Source: WVWW01 sp041568335 (GTDB lineage: Bacteria; Acidobacteriota; Polarisedimenticolia; Polarisedimenticolales; Polarisedimenticolaceae). Taken from it: a stretch of DNA of 9,485 nt. The position numbers and the translations under genes were made by a program. The first letter of the stretch is position 1, and every line of letters begins with the position of its first letter. The stretch lies in NCBI GenBank assembly GCA_041568335.1, contig JBFFZZ010000108.1, positions 1-9,485 of the forward strand, read 5' to 3'. Below the pieces are notes generated by a model, which saw only the letters and a list, made by a program, of their open reading frames with translations, did not search any database and was not told the DNA's origin. Positions 6,205 through 9,485 of the stretch are shown here, one piece after another.

Positions 6205-7176
6205 TCAGAACTTCGAGCGTCCGCGCTCGCGCGCCGGCAAAACCTCGAGACACGTCGTCCACCAGCCGGTCAGGATCGTCTCGACGAACTCCTCGGGCAG
6301 GTCTTCCTCGCGCATTTCCGCCGCCAGTCTCTCGTGCTCGTAGGCCAACGGGTGAAACGCGACGTCGATCCCGTCGGCCGTGGCTGCGATCGTCGTGTAC
6401 CAGACGTGGGTGTTGCCGTCGTTGGCGGGGCGACCGATGACGCCGACGTTGACCACGTCGCGACCGCTGGGCAGACGGCGGCGCCAGTGCAGGCCGGTGT
6501 GCGTGCAAAGCACGCCGTCGCACCGTTCGCGGTCGAGCAGGGTCTCCAGGAAACTCACCGGCGCGGTGGACTCGAACAGGAACTCGTTGATTTGGCGCGG
6601 GGAGCCGTGGACGAGCAGGAGCTCCTTCTCGCCGACTCGAACGCGGCGGCGCTCGGGTAGCCGTCCCATCCAACGCTTGAATCCCGGGGAGCAGTTCTTC
6701 TCGGTGTAGCGGTACGACAGATCGGCGAAGTGGTTGTCGCGTGGGTCGGTGTAGCCGCAGTTGCAATCCTCGGCACCGGAGGAGAGTGACTGCTCGTAGT
6801 TGCCCTGGATGACGCGGACGTCGTTGTCGACAAGCAGCGGGTGGACGCGCTCGGGGTGCGGTCCGAAGCCACCGAGGTCGCCGAGACAGTAGACGGCTTC
6901 CGCGCCCCGCACGCGGGCCTTCTCGAGCGTGGCACGCAGCGCATGATGGTTGCTGTAGACACCGCCGAACACGAGGATGCGGCCAAACGGCCCTTCGACA
7001 GGAGCGGGATCATCGTTTGCGCGCAGCCAGGACTCGCGTGCCGCGCGGCGTTCCTCGGCATCGAGCCGCCGGCCCGCGTCCCGGGCGGCCTGCGCGAACG
7101 TCTCCAGCTCGACCACGCGATCGCCCCACGTCGCCTTTCCGGCGTGATCCGGGAACGGGCTGTGCTTGCCGCTCAC
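6205..7176 (-). CDS. Metallophosphoesterase-like protein with degenerate metal-binding motif I
   Basis: The 323-residue product has the calcineurin-like fold signature from about residue 65. Conserved pieces are CLGDLGGFGPHP (97-108), the QGNYE motif (124-128), LLVHGSP (187-193), CTHTGLHW (224-231) and NVGVIGRP (243-250). Relatives normally open with a D-x-H-[SG]-N motif; here it reads GGVYSN (71-76), so both metal ligands (Asp to Gly, His to Tyr) are missing, and GNH has become GNY. A Cys pair (138, 140) and DPRDNHFADLSY precede the fourth motif. The first ~60 residues are a charged helical extension. GTG at 7176 overlaps the radical SAM stop as GTGA, a classic translational coupling. The protein may be a pseudo-enzyme or bind one metal; a family name beyond the fold cannot be given. 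Stable partnership with the radical SAM protein is inferred. Confidence 0.82.
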   Translation of the reverse strand: MSGKHSPFPDHAGKATWGDRVVELETFAQAARDAGRRLDAEERRAARESWLRANDDPAPVEGPFGRILVFGGVYSNHHALRATLEKARVRGAEAVYCLGDLGGFGPHPERVHPLLVDNDVRVIQGNYEQSLSSGAEDCNCGYTDPRDNHFADLSYRYTEKNCSPGFKRWMGRLPERRRVRVGEKELLLVHGSPRQINEFLFESTAPVSFLETLLDRERCDGVLCTHTGLHWRRRLPSGRDVVNVGVIGRPANDGNTHVWYTTIAATADGIDVAFHPLAYEHERLAAEMREEDLPEEFVETILTGWWTTCLEVLPARERGRSKF

Positions 7177-8051
7177 GTCTTGCAGCTCGCGCCGTGGACG
7201 TGACACGTCCAGCAAGCCTGGTGCTCGAGCGGGAACGACGTCAGCGTGTCGGACAGCGTCTCGCCCATCTTGCCCGCCGGATCGTTGACCAGGATCGGGC
7301 AGACCCAGACACCGCGCCCCGTGACCATCCGGCAGGCGCTGCATTGAAGATGACCCCAGCCCTCGCCCGCGTCGTCGCCGGGGCGCAACCGCTGCCAGTC
7401 GGCGTACGCGCCGCCGCGCCCGACCTCGGCGCCGATGTGGAACACCGGCAACACCTTCAGCCGCGGCTTGTCGATGCCGACCTCACGCAGCAGCTCGAAG
7501 AACCGCCGTTTGCCGTCGTCGGCGCCGACGGCTCGACAGACCTCGGTGACCGTCAGCACCGGGTTGATGCCGACATCGGCGAGATACCGGATGCCGCGGA
7601 GGACGCGGTCGAAGCTCCCCTCCCCGCGGATCGGGTCGTTGCTCGCCGCATCCCAGCCGTCGAGCGACACCCGCAGGTCCAGCGAGTAGTCGGAGCCGTC
7701 CGCCAGCGCGCGGAGCCGCCGGCAACGATCGCGGTCGAGCAGCAGGCCGTTGGTCAACACGGTCGCCGGTCCGAGCTCCAGCGTCGCTTCGAGGATCGCT
7801 TCCATCTCGGGATTCAGGAACGGCTCGCCGCCGGTGAAGTAGTACTCCCGCGCGCCGAGCTTTGTCGCCTCGTCGAGGTAACGGCGCACCTCGGCCAGGC
7901 TCATGTGATCGTGGGTGCGGTTGGTCGGGCTGGCCGACACGAGACAGTGCGTGCAGGCGAGATTGCACAACGTGCCGGAGACCTGGAACCAGACGGTGTC
8001 CAGCTGTCTCAAATCGACGCGCGGCGAGTCCTGTACCGTTCCGGTGGTCAT
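7173..8051 (-). CDS. Radical SAM protein with C-terminal auxiliary cysteines (SPASM/twitch-like)
   Basis: Radical SAM enzymes cleave S-adenosylmethionine at a [4Fe-4S] cluster to start radical chemistry. The 292-residue product has the cluster motif CNLACTHC (Cys29, Cys33, Cys36), the SAM-binding FTGGEP (72-77), LTNGLLL (99-105) and RVSLDG (127-132). After the partial barrel come six more cysteines: CSAC (237, 240), Cys251 in WVCPILVN, then CWTC (280, 283) and Cys290, three residues from the end. That spacing resembles a SPASM/twitch auxiliary cluster domain, found in peptide-modifying and other radical SAM enzymes. No precursor-peptide gene is visible. ATG at 8051 is the only start before the cluster motif with sensible sequence; a TATGAT -10 box at 8066-8061 would leave a leader of only a few bases. 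It is coupled to the metallophosphoesterase-like gene. Substrate unknown. Confidence 0.88.
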   Translation of the reverse strand: MTTGTVQDSPRVDLRQLDTVWFQVSGTLCNLACTHCLVSASPTNRTHDHMSLAEVRRYLDEATKLGAREYYFTGGEPFLNPEMEAILEATLELGPATVLTNGLLLDRDRCRRLRALADGSDYSLDLRVSLDGWDAASNDPIRGEGSFDRVLRGIRYLADVGINPVLTVTEVCRAVGADDGKRRFFELLREVGIDKPRLKVLPVFHIGAEVGRGGAYADWQRLRPGDDAGEGWGHLQCSACRMVTGRGVWVCPILVNDPAGKMGETLSDTLTSFPLEHQACWTCHVHGASCKT

Positions 8052-8153
8052 GGCCCAGCGATCATAACGTCCGGCCGGGGGCGATTCATTCCTCGCCTGC
8101 CCCGATTCGGCGGAATGTGGTATCTCGGTCCCCGTCGTTTGGGAGGAACGGTC
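8052..8153. promoter_or_regulatory. Divergent promoter region between the radical SAM and B3/B4 genes
   Basis: These 102 bp separate two divergent gene pairs. On the minus strand TATGAT (8066-8061, five of six -10 positions) has a poor -35 (ATGAAT, 8089-8084) at 17 bp and would start the radical SAM mRNA within a few bases of its ATG. On the plus strand TATCTC at 8121-8126 is a weak -10 candidate, and GGGAGG at 8141-8146 is a strong ribosome site 7 nt before the GTG start of the B3/B4 gene. Confidence 0.35.
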
Positions 8154-8861
8154 GTGAGGGGAGTCGTGCTCGAGCACCGCGTGGACCGGGACGACCTGGC
8201 GCTGGGCGGCGTGTGGATCGGTGGGATTTCCGTCTCGTCTCCGGAGCAGCTGTCCGATGCCTTGGACCGGCTGATCGAACAACGGCAAGCGGAGCTTTCG
8301 CCGGGGCTGGAACAGCGCCGCAAGGAATGCCGCGACATCTTGCGAAACGGCATCTACAGGCCCACGGGTCGGGCCAAGCCGGCGAGCGAGTACCTGCTGC
8401 GCTCGGCGCGCGACGGGAGCTTTCCGCGCATCAACGGGCCGGTCGACGCCAACAACCTCGTCAGCCTGAAGACGCTGATGCCGATCTCGCTCTGGGACGT
8501 CGGGCGCGCCGCGAGCCGGACGGTGGCTTTTCGCCTCGGGGAGGAGGGGCAGAGCTACGTCTTCAACCCGGCCGGCCACTCGATGGATCTTCGGGATCTC
8601 GTCTGCGGCGGATCCGTCGTGGACGGAGACTGGGTCCCGATGGTCAACCCCGTCAAGGACGGCATGGCGACGAAGACGAACGACGCGACGACCGAGGTCG
8701 CGGCGGTGATCTACGCGCCGCTGACCGCGGTGACGGACGGAACGCTCGACGAGGCCTGCAGGGAGCTGCTCGGATGGTTGCGGTCCTGCGGGACCGGCGA
8801 TGCCGACGGAGCGTGTGCGATCCTGCGCGCCGGTGAGAGCAAGACGATCGGGCCGGCGTGA
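8154..8861 (+). CDS. Stand-alone B3/B4 tRNA-binding domain protein (PheRS beta editing-domain fold)
   Basis: The 235-residue protein matches the B3/B4 domain of the phenylalanyl-tRNA synthetase beta subunit, which in the synthetase hydrolyses Tyr-tRNA(Phe). Diagnostic segments are YRPTGRAKPASEYLLRS (68-84), FPRINGPVDANNLVSLKTLMPI (90-111, the strongest block), FNPAGHSMDLRDL (137-149) and TKTNDATTEVAAVIYAP (173-189). No synthetase or tRNA-anticodon domain is attached. Whether free-standing members edit tRNA or act on another amino-acid-like substrate is not clear from sequence. I chose GTG at 8154 because GGGAGG lies 7 nt upstream; an in-frame ATG at 8115 lacks such a site. An oxidoreductase gene follows after 27 bp with its own ribosome site, so the two form an operon, divergent from the radical SAM pair. 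Confidence 0.83.
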   Translation: MRGVVLEHRVDRDDLALGGVWIGGISVSSPEQLSDALDRLIEQRQAELSPGLEQRRKECRDILRNGIYRPTGRAKPASEYLLRSARDGSFPRINGPVDANNLVSLKTLMPISLWDVGRAASRTVAFRLGEEGQSYVFNPAGHSMDLRDLVCGGSVVDGDWVPMVNPVKDGMATKTNDATTEVAAVIYAPLTAVTDGTLDEACRELLGWLRSCGTGDADGACAILRAGESKTIGPA

Positions 8862-8888
8862 ACGGACGCTGCTAGGCTGGAAGGACGC

Positions 8889-9485
8889 ATGGCGGGCAAA
8901 CGAATCGCGATCGTCGGAGCAGGTCCGGTCGGGCTGGAGGCCGCGCTCTACGCCCGGAGCCTCGGGCACGATGTGACGCTGTTCGAGCGCGGCGAGGTCG
9001 GCCGCCACGTTCGCGAATGGGGCCACGTCCGGTTCTTCTCGGAGTTCGCGCTCAACCGCTCCCCGCTCGCTGCGAAGACGCTGATCGACGCCGGAGTCAC
9101 GCTCCCCGGCGACGATGCCTACCTGACGGGCCACGAGTACGTCTCGAGCTTCCTCGAGCCGCTGGCGCGATCGGCCGAGCTGGACGGGGTCGTTCGCGAA
9201 CGCTGCGACGTGCTCGCCATCGGGCGCGACGGGTTGTTGAAGCGGGATCGGATCGGGGGCGACCGCCACGCCTACCCGTTTCGCCTGCTGTTTCGCGACG
9301 AAGGGGGTGTCGAGTCGACCACGACCGCCGATGTGGTGATCGACTGTTCGGGCACGTGGCGCCATCCCAACGCGCTCGGGAACGGCGGCATCCCCGCTCC
9401 CGGCGAAGCGGCCGCGGCCGGCGCCATCCGTTACCGCCTGGACGACATCCTCGGTGTCGATCGCGAACGGTACGAGGGCAAGCGC
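8889..9485 (+). CDS. FAD/NAD(P)-binding oxidoreductase, C-terminus cut by the window edge
   Basis: The first 199 residues of a flavoprotein-type oxidoreductase are present. The N-terminal Rossmann motif is IVGAGPVGLEAALYARSLG (8-26, Gly10, Gly12, Gly15), ending in FERG with Glu33 placed to bind the ribose of FAD. HVREWGHVRFFSEFALN (40-56) and LTGHEYVSSFLEPLA (79-93) are typical of the FAD-dependent monooxygenase/CzcO-like group. A second segment, DVVIDCSGTWRHPNALG (148-164), fits the conserved strand-loop before the NAD(P) domain. The ATG at 8889 has GGAAGGA directly upstream, and the gene starts 27 bp after the B3/B4 stop. It runs off the window with no stop, so domain count and reaction cannot be given. 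A thioredoxin-reductase-like or lysine/ornithine-monooxygenase-like member is possible. Confidence 0.82.
   Translation, partial: MAGKRIAIVGAGPVGLEAALYARSLGHDVTLFERGEVGRHVREWGHVRFFSEFALNRSPLAAKTLIDAGVTLPGDDAYLTGHEYVSSFLEPLARSAELDGVVRERCDVLAIGRDGLLKRDRIGGDRHAYPFRLLFRDEGGVESTTTADVVIDCSGTWRHPNALGNGGIPAPGEAAAAGAIRYRLDDILGVDRERYEGKR

Noticed and set aside
7017..8153. Plus-strand frame fused upstream of the B3/B4 protein
   Set aside because: It is antisense to the radical SAM protein and part of the MPE-like gene; the B3/B4 domain and its ribosome site begin at 8141-8154.
8052..9365. Minus-strand frame extending the radical SAM protein upstream to 730 residues
   Set aside because: The extension lies antisense to the B3/B4 and oxidoreductase genes, which have good ribosome sites and clear motifs. 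The ATG at 8051 gives a normal-length radical SAM protein.

Overview
The window is a compact, GC-rich bacterial chromosome segment. Third codon positions are mostly G or C, Shine-Dalgarno sites are purine-rich, and GTG starts occur. I see no insertion sequence, phage gene, CRISPR array or tRNA. The phylum cannot be fixed from the sequence; the mix of genes would suit a free-living, non-actinobacterial high-GC lineage such as an acidobacterium or deltaproteobacterium, but this is a guess. There are nine genes, two of them cut by the window edges, plus one likely structured RNA.

Left part (1-1872, minus strand): a DEDDh 3'-5' exonuclease, then an NrnA-type DHH/DHHA1 phosphoesterase (nanoRNase / pAp phosphatase), then the start of moaD, the sulfur carrier subunit of molybdopterin synthase. 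nrnA has its own promoter with a consensus -35 box lying on the exonuclease stop codon. nrnA and moaD are 16 bp apart and probably cotranscribed. Divergent from the exonuclease is a NamZ-type (DUF1343) exo-N-acetylmuramidase without a signal peptide, which suggests cytoplasmic peptidoglycan recycling.

Middle (3129-5274): a 376-bp gap without a protein gene holds a strong intrinsic terminator (T-tract on the minus strand) and about 196 nt that can fold into a long closed RNA structure, somewhat like 6S RNA. Next to it, on the minus strand, is a full-length SppA signal peptide peptidase with the Lys/Ser dyad and an N-terminal membrane anchor. Divergent from sppA is an NRDE/TANGO2-family protein.

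Right part (6205-9485): a radical SAM protein and a metallophosphoesterase-like protein are translationally coupled by a GTGA overlap on the minus strand. Head to head with them, on the plus strand, are a stand-alone B3/B4 domain protein (the fold of the PheRS beta editing domain) and an FAD/NAD(P)-binding oxidoreductase that runs off the window. The metallophosphoesterase-like protein has lost several of the usual metal ligands, and the radical SAM protein carries six extra C-terminal cysteines. This divergent four-gene block is the part most likely to belong to an undescribed pathway. A shared function is inferred from proximity and coupling only.
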